Shown one piece after another: positions 1 through 5,237 of a stretch of DNA of 5,278 nucleotides. Each line of letters begins with the position of its first letter. Positions within the stretch are counted from its first letter, which is position 1. The notes below the pieces were generated by a model. The model was not told where the DNA came from, did not search any database, and worked only from the letters and a program-made list of their open reading frames with translations. The stretch lies in contig JAFTCU010000011.1 in the NCBI GenBank assembly GCA_017454585.1, positions 1 through 5,278 of the forward strand, written 5' to 3'. Source of the stretch: Thermoguttaceae bacterium (GTDB lineage: Bacteria; Planctomycetota; Planctomycetia; Pirellulales; Thermoguttaceae). The position numbers were made by a program, and so were the translations under genes.

Positions 1-1
1 C

Positions 2-841
2 CGCCTGGTCGGGGCAAAGCACCTGGAGCTCGCATCGCCGGAAGTGATTCAGCGCGTGACGGGCGCCCCGGTCGGTTTTGCCGGCCCGGTCGGCCTGAAA
101 GAAAACGTTCCGGTTTATGCGGACGTTGCGGTGAAGTACGTCGTGAACGCCGTCACGGGCGCGAACGCGGCGGGCGAGGAAGCGCACATCACGGGCGTGA
201 ACCCGGGTCGCGACTTTGAGCCGACGATGTACGCCGACGTCCGGAACGCCGTCGCGGGCGACTGCTGCCCGAAATGCGGCCACGGCCGGTTCATCATCCA
301 GCGCGGGATGGAAGTCGGCCACGTGTTCAAGCTCGGCACGAAGTACTCGGAAGCCCTTGGCGCCAAGTTCCTCGACGCGGACGGCCAGGCCCTCAAAACG
401 ATCATCATGGGCTGCTACGGGATCGGCGTCGCGCGTATTCTGGCGGGCTGCATTGAGAACAGTTACGACGAAAAAGGGATCATCTGGCCAGTCTCGCTGG
501 CGCCGTACGAAGTTTGCGTCGTGCCGATGCGCGTGAACGATGAGGCGACGATGGCCGCCGCGAACAAACTCCACGATGAGCTTCAGGCCGCGGGGATCGA
601 CGTGTTGATCGACGACCGCGACGCGCGTCCGGGCGTGAAGTTCAACGACATCGACCTGATCGGCTTCCCGCTCCGTGTGGTCGTTGGGCCGAAGGGGCTG
701 GCGAACAATGAAGTGGAACTGAAGTGGCGTTGGGCCGCTGACTGCCAGAACGTCGCGCTTGACTCTGCCGTTCAGACGATCGTTGACGCCATTCGTGATG
801 AACGAGCGAACGGCACGCGGTTCAACGAGGCGAGAAAGTAA
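2..841 (+). CDS. proS: Prolyl-tRNA synthetase, C-terminal part (5' end outside window)
   Basis: This enzyme charges tRNA-Pro with proline in the cytoplasm. The reading frame is open from the first bases to the TAA at 839-841, so about 279 C-terminal residues are present; full-length bacterial-type enzymes have roughly 570. The GTG at 44 is an internal codon, not the start. In order I see the end of the editing insertion domain (SPEVIQRVTGAPVGFAGPVG, near codons 11-32), return to the catalytic core (VNPGRDF), a CPKC pair, the conserved IIQRGMEVGHVFKLGTKYSE stretch, class II motif 3 (GCYGIGVARI, about 410-439), then the anticodon-binding domain (IIWPVSLAPYEVCVVPM, IDVLIDDRDARPGVKFNDID, GFPLRVVVG). 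Line-by-line similarity to the E. coli-type enzyme continues to near the end, where a short tail (about NGTRFNEARK) is unconserved. No terminator with a T-run follows; a palindromic element lies downstream. Identification is firm. Confidence 0.96.
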   Translation, partial: RLVGAKHLELASPEVIQRVTGAPVGFAGPVGLKENVPVYADVAVKYVVNAVTGANAAGEEAHITGVNPGRDFEPTMYADVRNAVAGDCCPKCGHGRFIIQRGMEVGHVFKLGTKYSEALGAKFLDADGQALKTIIMGCYGIGVARILAGCIENSYDEKGIIWPVSLAPYEVCVVPMRVNDEATMAAANKLHDELQAAGIDVLIDDRDARPGVKFNDIDLIGFPLRVVVGPKGLANNEVELKWRWAADCQNVALDSAVQTIVDAIRDERANGTRFNEARK

Positions 842-850
842 GAGTTTAAA

Positions 851-974
851 GGCCCCTCTGAAAGGGGGGCTGGCGAGCGAAGCGAGCCTGGGGGGTTCCG
901 AAATTGGTGAGAATCGGTCCTGCATCCGAACCCCTCCACCGCCTTTGGCGGACCCCTCCCCTTTCAGGGGAGGC
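851..974. repeat. GC-rich composite inverted-repeat element (REP/MITE-like)
   Basis: The gap between proS and panD is largely filled by an imperfect inverted repeat with arms of about 50 bases. Left arm: a GA-rich-loop hairpin at 853-869 (CCCCTCT, loop GAA, AGGGGGG, one G.T pair), an imperfect hairpin GGCTGGC/GCGAGCC at 868-888, then GGGGTTC at 892-898. Right arm, in reverse order: GAACCCC at 928-934, a perfect hairpin CCGCC-TTT-GGCGG at 939-951, and a perfect 8-bp hairpin CCTCCCCT-TTC-AGGGGAGG at 955-973. Read on the opposite strand, the right arm runs in the same order as the left, so the whole can fold into one long hairpin or several small ones. There is no open reading frame of its own, no clear target-site duplication and no T-run, so a mobile or dispersed palindrome is likelier than a terminator. 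Copy number cannot be judged from one window. Confidence 0.7.
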
Positions 975-1032
975 TTCATTCGAGTGGCACTTTCCTTTAC
1001 AAGCGAATTAATTCAACTGGAGATTTTTCACC

Positions 1033-1386
1033 ATGCTGCGATCCATGTTCAAATCCAAGATCCACCGCGCGACCCTGACGGCCACGAAACTGGACTATGA
1101 GGGGAGCATTGCCGTCGATTCGGATTTGCTCAAAGCGGCAGATATGCTGCCGGGAGAAGAAGTTCACGTCCTCAACTGCAACAACGGGGAGCGCTTGGTC
1201 ACGTACCTGATCGAAGCCCCGGCAGGCTCCGGCACGATGATGCTCAACGGCCCGGCCGCACGTCTTGGTTACCCGGGCGACACGGTGGTTTTGATCACCT
1301 ACGCCGCGGTGACGGAAGAAGAGGCGCGCAGCTGGAAACCCACGGTGGTGCACGTGGATGAAAAAAATCGTATCGTGAAGAAATAA
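1033..1386 (+). CDS. panD: Aspartate 1-decarboxylase proenzyme
   Basis: It decarboxylates L-aspartate to beta-alanine, the precursor of the pantothenate half of coenzyme A; cytoplasmic. It is made as a proenzyme that cleaves itself between Gly24 and Ser25, Ser25 becoming the pyruvoyl cofactor. The 117-residue product has the expected length and all hallmark positions: Lys9 and His11 in SKIHRATLT, the cleavage site in YEGSIAVD (Gly24-Ser25), Arg54, Thr57 and Tyr58 in NGERLVTY, and Asn72 in LNGPAA, followed by the family's [11 protein letters not shown] and [15 protein letters not shown] segments. The C-terminus is shorter than in E. coli but normal for many bacteria. ATG start with GGAG at 1019-1022, ten bases upstream. 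It sits 32 bases before pgsA, so the two are probably cotranscribed; I found no convincing promoter immediately before it, so transcription may run on from proS. No sign of disruption. Confidence 0.97.
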   Translation: MLRSMFKSKIHRATLTATKLDYEGSIAVDSDLLKAADMLPGEEVHVLNCNNGERLVTYLIEAPAGSGTMMLNGPAARLGYPGDTVVLITYAAVTEEEARSWKPTVVHVDEKNRIVKK

Positions 1387-1418
1387 GAAAAACCAGGAAT
1401 AAAAGCGAAAGGTTTTTT

Positions 1419-1994
1419 ATGTCATCTCAAGTCTGGAACGTTCCGAATGTTTTAACGATGCTGCGCCTGGTCCTTTCCTGTGTCCTTTTTACGATGATCG
1501 CGCTGGGGCCGCAGTACATGATCGCGGCGCTGGTCCTTTTCGTCGTCACGGCGCTGACCGACTTCGTGGACGGCTGGTGGGCGCGCATGTTCAACCAGTG
1601 TACCCAGTTCGGCCGCATCATGGATCCGTTCGCGGACAAAATTCTGATCTGCGGGACGTTCATTTTCCTCTCGGCGCGTCCGGAAATGCAGGCGGATTGG
1701 CGTCTTTTCCAGCCCTGGATGGCGGTCGTGATCATGGGGCGTGAAATGCTCGTGACGGCCATTCGCGGCTTCATGGAGCAAAAAGGGATCGACTTTCGCG
1801 CCAAGTGGGCCGGCAAGATCAAGATGGGCTTCCAGTGCATCGCGTGCGCGGCGGGGTGCTTGTATCTCTCTTTCGACGAGGGTTTCGCTCCGGAATGGCT
1901 CTACTGGACGGTCGTGGTGTCGGTCTGGGTCACGATTTTCTCCACGCTGCAAAGCGGGTTTGGTTATGTGATGTGCGCGGTCAAAAACCGCTAA
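1419..1994 (+). CDS. pgsA: CDP-diacylglycerol--glycerol-3-phosphate 3-phosphatidyltransferase (PGP synthase)
   Basis: This inner-membrane enzyme makes phosphatidylglycerophosphate from CDP-diacylglycerol and glycerol-3-phosphate, the committed step to phosphatidylglycerol and cardiolipin. The 191-residue product opens with the PgsA-type signature NVPNVLTMLRL (residues 7-17) and carries a complete CDP-alcohol phosphotransferase motif, D-x2-D-G-x2-A-R-x8-G-x3-D-x3-D, at Asp48, Asp51, Gly52, Ala55, Arg56, Gly65, Asp69 and Asp73; these acidic residues bind the metal ions and the CDP group. Hydrophobic membrane segments are visible at about 15-47, 75-86, 103-117, 138-152 and 163-180. The N-terminal signature and motif context favour PgsA over phosphatidylserine or cardiolipin synthases of the same superfamily. 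ATG start with AAGG ending six bases upstream (1409-1412). It is the last gene of the panD unit, followed by a strong terminator. Confidence 0.92.
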   Translation: MSSQVWNVPNVLTMLRLVLSCVLFTMIALGPQYMIAALVLFVVTALTDFVDGWWARMFNQCTQFGRIMDPFADKILICGTFIFLSARPEMQADWRLFQPWMAVVIMGREMLVTAIRGFMEQKGIDFRAKWAGKIKMGFQCIACAAGCLYLSFDEGFAPEWLYWTVVVSVWVTIFSTLQSGFGYVMCAVKNR

Positions 1995-2017
1995 AAAAAC
2001 GAATCGATGAAAGAGCG

Positions 2018-2064
2018 AATAACGAATAATGAGGAAAAATCGCCTCGTTATTCGTTATTTTTTT
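2018..2064 (+). terminator. Intrinsic terminator after pgsA
   Basis: A 17-base stem (2018-2034 with 2043-2059) pairs throughout with a single G.T wobble, around an 8-base loop (AAAAATCG), and runs directly into seven Ts (2058-2064). It starts 23 bases after the pgsA stop codon. There is no T-run on the opposite strand next to the stem, so it should act in the + direction only. Confidence 0.93.
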
Positions 2065-2116
2065 GGAAAAATTTGACTTTTTTTGACTTTTTTGGGAGTT
2101 AGGGGGTGGGAAATGC

Positions 2117-2145
2117 TTGACAAACGCCCCCTCGTGGATTATACT
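2117..2145 (+). promoter_or_regulatory. Near-consensus housekeeping sigma (sigma-70 type) promoter
   Basis: A perfect -35 hexamer TTGACA at 2117-2122 is separated by exactly 17 bases from TATACT at 2140-2145, five of six matches to the -10 consensus. Transcription would start near 2152, giving a leader of about 160 bases before the ATG at 2316. It lies just after the pgsA terminator, so it serves the small basic gene independently. No operator-like palindrome overlaps it. Confidence 0.85.
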
Positions 2146-2202
2146 GAAATTTGTTGAGAGAAAAGGATATTTTTTTCCCACGTTTCGTTTCACATTGAGA
2201 AA

Positions 2203-2238
2203 GTGAGCAGTTGGAAGGACGGTTGTATTTCTGCTCAC
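2203..2238 (+). promoter_or_regulatory. Leader hairpin 1 upstream of the small basic gene
   Basis: A perfect 8-bp stem (GTGAGCAG at 2203-2210 with CTGCTCAC at 2231-2238) encloses a 20-base loop inside the predicted 5' leader. No T-run follows directly, so it is not a simple terminator. Its role is unknown; it might stabilise the RNA or be part of a regulatory leader. I could not match it to a known riboswitch. Confidence 0.5.
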
Positions 2239-2283
2239 AAGCCCTTGAGAAATTGCTTTTTGTTTTACCATTTTGTAATTTTT

Positions 2284-2299
2284 TGCATCTTTTGATGCA
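2284..2299 (+). promoter_or_regulatory. Leader hairpin 2 next to the ribosome binding site
   Basis: A perfect 6-bp stem TGCATC-TTTT-GATGCA ends four bases before the ribosome binding site (2304-2309). Its closeness suggests an influence on translation start or RNA stability, but it does not itself cover the site. Confidence 0.5.
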
Positions 2300-2303
2300 C
2301 TTC

Positions 2304-2309
2304 AAGGAG
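2304..2309 (+). promoter_or_regulatory. Ribosome binding site that fixes the small gene's start
   Basis: AAGGAG, a near-ideal Shine-Dalgarno sequence, ends six bases before the ATG at 2316. It decides in favour of this start over the in-frame TTG at 2211, which has no such site. Confidence 0.88.
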
Positions 2310-2315
2310 ATTCCA

Positions 2316-2573
2316 ATGAAAAACGCACAGTACGAAATTCGTTACATCCGTTCCCCCAGAACTGCTCAGGAGCTTCGCGCAAACGCTGTGGAAACCGTGG
2401 TTATGCGTGATGAATACCCGGTGAAACTGCGTCGCCGTTCGCTCCCGTGTACATTTGAGGACTTCGCACTTTCCCGTGAAGGCTATCGCTCCTGGAAGGA
2501 CGCCAAACGTGGGCTTCTCGATGGTGCAGCCGTCGGCAAACGCATCAAGCGCCGCAAGTCCTGGATGAAATGA
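2316..2573 (+). CDS. Small basic protein of unknown function (85 aa)
   Basis: I do not recognise this protein. It is 85 residues, starts MKNAQYEIRYIRSP and has about 22 Lys/Arg against 10 Asp/Glu, so it is strongly positive, most of all at RRR (39-41) and in the final stretch KRIKRRKSWMK (75-85). There is no signal peptide, no membrane segment and only one cysteine (45), so it is probably cytoplasmic and soluble. The middle (FEDFALSREGYRSWKDAKRGLLDG, about 47-70) looks helical and amphipathic. The charge suggests contact with RNA, DNA or ribosomes, but that is inference from composition alone. It is very likely a real gene: it has a near-consensus promoter, an ideal ribosome binding site, base composition at third positions like its neighbours, and its own terminator. 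Unlike its coding part, its leader is AT-rich. It could be a lineage-specific nucleic-acid-binding protein or an unrecognised ribosome-associated factor. Confidence 0.8.
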   Translation: MKNAQYEIRYIRSPRTAQELRANAVETVVMRDEYPVKLRRRSLPCTFEDFALSREGYRSWKDAKRGLLDGAAVGKRIKRRKSWMK

Positions 2574-2661
2574 TTGCGTACCGTTGGAATTGGACGATTT
2601 ACCCTTCCTCCTCGTCATGATTAATTTTCCTTTTCACTTCTAAACCTTCTTTCTCCTTTCG

Positions 2662-2696
2662 CGGGTCGTGCGGTGTTTTGCACGGCCCGTTTTTTT
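2662..2696 (+). terminator. Intrinsic terminator after the small basic gene
   Basis: A 10-bp GC-rich stem (2662-2671 with 2680-2689, one G.T wobble) around an 8-base loop GGTGTTTT is followed at once by seven Ts (2690-2696). It lies about 88 bases after the stop codon and separates the small gene from the downstream secreted-protein gene. Confidence 0.92.
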
Positions 2697-2740
2697 CTTC
2701 GAAAAGTGCGGCTTTTCAAAATTTTTCTGCCGGGGGTGGG

Positions 2741-2768
2741 TTGAACTTTCCTGAACTGGAAGTAAAAT
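2741..2768 (+). promoter_or_regulatory. Probable promoter of the secreted glycosidase-like gene
   Basis: TTGAAC (2741-2746) and TAAAAT (2763-2768) are 16 bases apart, four and five matches respectively to the housekeeping consensus. Transcription would start near 2775, leaving a leader of roughly 110 bases. Its position just after the preceding terminator supports it, but the -35 match is only moderate. Confidence 0.55.
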
Positions 2769-2885
2769 AAAAGAAAGCCGTGAAAGTCTTTCTTCAGGAG
2801 AGGTTTTCGCGATTCCCTCCATTTTCTCTTGATCTTATGAGAGTCTTGCCTGAAGCGGGACCCTCCCAGAAAAACAGGACCTGCC

Positions 2886-5207
2886 ATGAAAAAGATCCTC
2901 ACCTTTTTGTTTTCTTTTACCCTCTGCGCCGGTTTACAGGCCGCGAATGTTCTGGAATACGAGAATATTCTGATCGATGAGGGGATCATCCAGCCCGCGC
3001 CGGCGGGAAAGGTCGTTTTTGATTCGGCTTCCGTGGAAAATGGGGGCTGGGACACGAAAAAAGTCAATAATTACGAGAACCAGCTCACGATCCAGACCCA
3101 AGGCGATTTCGAGGGCGAAAAGTGTTTGCTCATCGGTGGCGCCCCGAAAACGTGCGACACCGCCTGGAGCGTTTCAACGGTTTCCTTCCCGATTCCGACC
3201 GGGAAAGACCGCGCTTTCCGTCTTTCGTTCCAGATTTTCACGAACGTCCCGATCACCGGTCAGGACCACGCCGGCGAGATGTGGCGCGACATGATTTATT
3301 GGTTTGACGCAGACGGGAAGCCGTGCGGGAAGCAGGAACTTAGTTTCACGCCCCCCTGTAACCATTTTAACGAAGTCATTCTGGGGGGGCTTATCCCGAA
3401 CGAAGCTGCTGCCGCAGTCGTCCAGCTCGGCTGCGACATTCCGAACGTGGTGAACGATCAAAAAATCGCAGTGAAGGATCTGCGGTTTGCCCTCGTGGAG
3501 CAGGAAGCCCCGTTTGCGCTTGGCGCGTCGTTTGTCCCGCTGACGGCTCAGGGGGGCTGGCTCCAGTGTGACGCGGACGTTCCGGCGGGCACCGCTCTGA
3601 AGTTCCAGCTCTCTCAAGACCTCGGCCCGTTTGTCGGTCCGGACGGTACCGAAAAGAGCTTCTTCACCGAGGCGCCGGCCCTGAAAGATGCGAAAACGCA
3701 GGTCAAGATTTTCCTTATTCCCGCTGCGGATGGAAAAGCGGCTCCGAAGGTCCGGGCCTTACAGATCGGCGATAAGAAATTCGCTAACTGGAAGATCCGC
3801 GGCGACAGTTTCCCGCCGCGCGTGAAGATCGTGAGCGCTTCACCGACGACCGACGCAAAAACTGATCTGGTCCTTGAAATCACGGATGATTCGTTGGTTT
3901 CGACTGAAGGTTTCCACGTGACCGTGGACGGAATCGACCGCACGGCTGAATTTGAAGGCGTTTTCCCGCGCCTGACACTCCGTGCGAAAGAGCCATGGGC
4001 TGAGGGCCTTCACCACGTGGACGTCGCTGTGCGTGACATTCGAGGGAACCAGGTCGAAGCCCGGAAAGTCTTCTTTATCGGTGAAGCTCCCAAAACGCCG
4101 AAAGTGACGCTCCGTGACGACGGCATGACGCTCATCGACGGCGAGCTTTTCTTCCCGATCGGTGTGTACGGCGTGATGCGGCGTGAGTTCAACGATTACG
4201 ATTTTGACAAAGCGTTCGCCGGTCTGAAAGAAGCGGGCTTCAATTTCGCCCATTCGTACAGTTCCCCGCACGACATTGAGTTCCTCAACGCCGCGCAGAA
4301 GTACGGGTTCAAACTCTGGACGGTCGCTCACGAGGTGGATGAGCACTTCATTAACGTTCTGCGTCACCACCCCACGACGATCGCGTGGTACCTGGGGGAC
4401 GATACTTCGGCGAACACGACGCCGTCGCAGCTTTACGACCGTGACGACGCGGTGAAGGCGCTTGACCCGACGCGCATTACGACGCAGGCCGATCCGATCC
4501 ACGCATCCAAAGAGGTTTCAAATTACGAGGATTACGTCTTTGGTACGGATAATTTCCTGCCGGAGATCTACCCGGTTCGTCTGGAAGGCGAGCACAGTGG
4601 AGACAAATGCGTCGCGCAGACCATCGTCGATATGAAACGGTGTTGGAGCGACATCGAGCAGGCAAACGCCCGGCCGCGGAGCGTCTGGCCGATCATCCAG
4701 TACTTCCAGGGCTGGGGCTGGCAGCGGTTCCCGACCTGGGACGAGCTGAACGCGATGAGTTGGGCCTCCATCATTCACGGCGCCAACGGGATCACGTGGT
4801 ACACGTACGGCGGAACGGTCGAGCCGGAAAAGAAGAAATTCAACTACGGCGTGACGACCAGCCCGGAACGCTGGGCGAATATTTCGCGTCTGGCGACCCG
4901 AATCCGGGATTTGAGCCCGGTCCTTCTGGAACGCACGGGTGCGCAGCCGGCGGCGCCGAAGATCCTCTCCGGCCCTGAAAAGGACCCGCTGGAGAACGAC
5001 TCGATCTCGTTCCTGCTGAAAGTCCACGAGGGGAAAACGTACCTCTTCACGGTGAACTCCAGCCCGGAACCGGTGAAGGCGTCGTTCCCGCTTCCAAACG
5101 TGAACGGAGCCGCGGAGGTTCTGTTTGAGGACCGTTCAGTCCCGGTCGAAAACGGCACGCTGACGGACGATTTCGCGGGCTTTGCCGTGCACATTTATGT
5201 GTTTTAA
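2886..5207 (+). CDS. Secreted multidomain protein with glycoside-hydrolase-like TIM barrel
   Basis: Probably an exported carbohydrate-active protein; substrate and family are not determined. The 773-residue product starts with a Sec signal peptide (MKKILTFLFSFTLCAGLQA, predicted cut after residue 19); Cys14 does not sit in a proper lipobox. Residues 20-205 look like a carbohydrate-binding-type beta-sandwich (several aromatic strands, WRDMIYWFDADG at 133-144), 206-305 a second beta-rich part, and 310-400 an Ig-like domain (FPPRVKIVSASP to VFFIGE). From about 410 to 685 runs a TIM barrel: DGELFFPIGVYGV (418-430), EAGFNFAHSY (449-458), HHPTTIAWYLGDD (494-506), EIYPV (560-564), and HGANGITWYTYGG (631-643). 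A C-terminal beta domain closes it (GKTYLFTVNSS, DDFAGFAVHIYVF), as in many barrel glycosidases. The usual glutamate after the WYL segment appears to be Asp505-Asp506. Eight cysteines in the mature part could form disulfides. ATG start with AGGA six bases upstream. Function as a glycosidase is inferred from fold and layout. Confidence 0.8.
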   Translation: MKKILTFLFSFTLCAGLQAANVLEYENILIDEGIIQPAPAGKVVFDSASVENGGWDTKKVNNYENQLTIQTQGDFEGEKCLLIGGAPKTCDTAWSVSTVSFPIPTGKDRAFRLSFQIFTNVPITGQDHAGEMWRDMIYWFDADGKPCGKQELSFTPPCNHFNEVILGGLIPNEAAAAVVQLGCDIPNVVNDQKIAVKDLRFALVEQEAPFALGASFVPLTAQGGWLQCDADVPAGTALKFQLSQDLGPFVGPDGTEKSFFTEAPALKDAKTQVKIFLIPAADGKAAPKVRALQIGDKKFANWKIRGDSFPPRVKIVSASPTTDAKTDLVLEITDDSLVSTEGFHVTVDGIDRTAEFEGVFPRLTLRAKEPWAEGLHHVDVAVRDIRGNQVEARKVFFIGEAPKTPKVTLRDDGMTLIDGELFFPIGVYGVMRREFNDYDFDKAFAGLKEAGFNFAHSYSSPHDIEFLNAAQKYGFKLWTVAHEVDEHFINVLRHHPTTIAWYLGDDTSANTTPSQLYDRDDAVKALDPTRITTQADPIHASKEVSNYEDYVFGTDNFLPEIYPVRLEGEHSGDKCVAQTIVDMKRCWSDIEQANARPRSVWPIIQYFQGWGWQRFPTWDELNAMSWASIIHGANGITWYTYGGTVEPEKKKFNYGVTTSPERWANISRLATRIRDLSPVLLERTGAQPAAPKILSGPEKDPLENDSISFLLKVHEGKTYLFTVNSSPEPVKASFPLPNVNGAAEVLFEDRSVPVENGTLTDDFAGFAVHIYVF

Positions 5208-5216
5208 AATTACGGG

Positions 5217-5237
5217 GACGACGCTTCCAGCGTCGTC
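5217..5237. repeat. Perfect hairpin downstream of the secreted-protein gene
   Basis: Nine bases GACGACGCT (5217-5225), loop TCC, then AGCGTCGTC (5229-5237): a perfect 9-bp stem starting nine bases after the stop codon. It could help end or protect the transcript, but no T-run follows on either strand, so I do not call it an intrinsic terminator. It is one half of a larger palindromic pair. Confidence 0.75.

Larger units (their letters stand above)
2065..2315 (+). other. AT-rich intergenic stretch: promoter region and leader of the small basic gene
   Basis: The gene-free stretch from pgsA to the next start is about 320 bases and much richer in A and T than the neighbouring genes. After the terminator it holds T-tracts repeating at 10-base spacing (TTTGACTTTT at 2072 and 2082), then a promoter (2117-2145) and a leader of about 160 bases with two hairpins. 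I see no protein-coding frame with a ribosome binding site in it. The TTG-initiated upstream extension of the downstream gene (from 2211) encodes a run with no support. Confidence 0.7.
2574..2885 (+). other. Gene-free stretch between the small gene and the secreted protein
   Basis: About 310 bases without a supported gene. From 2596 to 2661 it is pyrimidine-rich (repeated CTTT/TTCC runs). Then come an intrinsic terminator (2662-2696), a small inverted repeat GAAAAG/CTTTTC (2701-2706, 2712-2717), a likely promoter (2741-2768) and a leader of about 110 bases with no clear strong structure. The reverse-strand open frame crossing this region has no ribosome binding site and unusual composition, so I treat it as chance. 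Confidence 0.6.

Noticed and set aside
985..1001. Possible sigma-54 promoter before panD (TGGCAC at 985-990)
   Set aside because: The -24 half fits well, but the -12 half lacks the required GC at the right spacing (TA at 998-999), so it is probably chance.
759..1100. 113-residue + strand frame spanning the proS end, palindromic element and panD start
   Set aside because: It overlaps two well-identified genes in another frame and its middle is just the translated palindrome.
2211..2315. Longer TTG-initiated version of the small basic protein (120 aa)
   Set aside because: No ribosome binding site before 2211, the added part lies in AT-rich leader with hairpins, and an ideal AAGGAG precedes the ATG at 2316.
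2701..2726. Second terminator from GAAAAG/CTTTTC inverted repeat
   Set aside because: Only a 6-bp AT-rich stem with the T-run set back behind AAAA; weak beside the clear terminator just upstream.
2898..2930. Lipoprotein signal in the secreted protein (Cys14)
   Set aside because: The residues before Cys14 (FTL) do not make a lipobox, and a normal signal peptidase I site (LQA before Ala20) follows.
2621..3067. 148-residue minus-strand frame over the promoter region and start of the secreted-protein gene
   Set aside because: It crosses an intrinsic terminator, a promoter and a clear signal-peptide coding region, and has no ribosome binding site; composition (FF, KKK, RRK runs) is that of an antisense shadow.
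3351..3389. C6 (3351-3356) and G7 (3383-3389) tracts in the secreted-protein gene as a phase-variation switch
   Set aside because: Tracts are short, fall naturally on Pro-Pro and Gly-Gly codons, and the frame is intact; not enough to propose switching.
3840..4502. 220-residue minus-strand frame inside the secreted-protein gene
   Set aside because: It is the antisense of a GC-rich coding region with conserved protein features; Arg/Val-rich composition with no domain.
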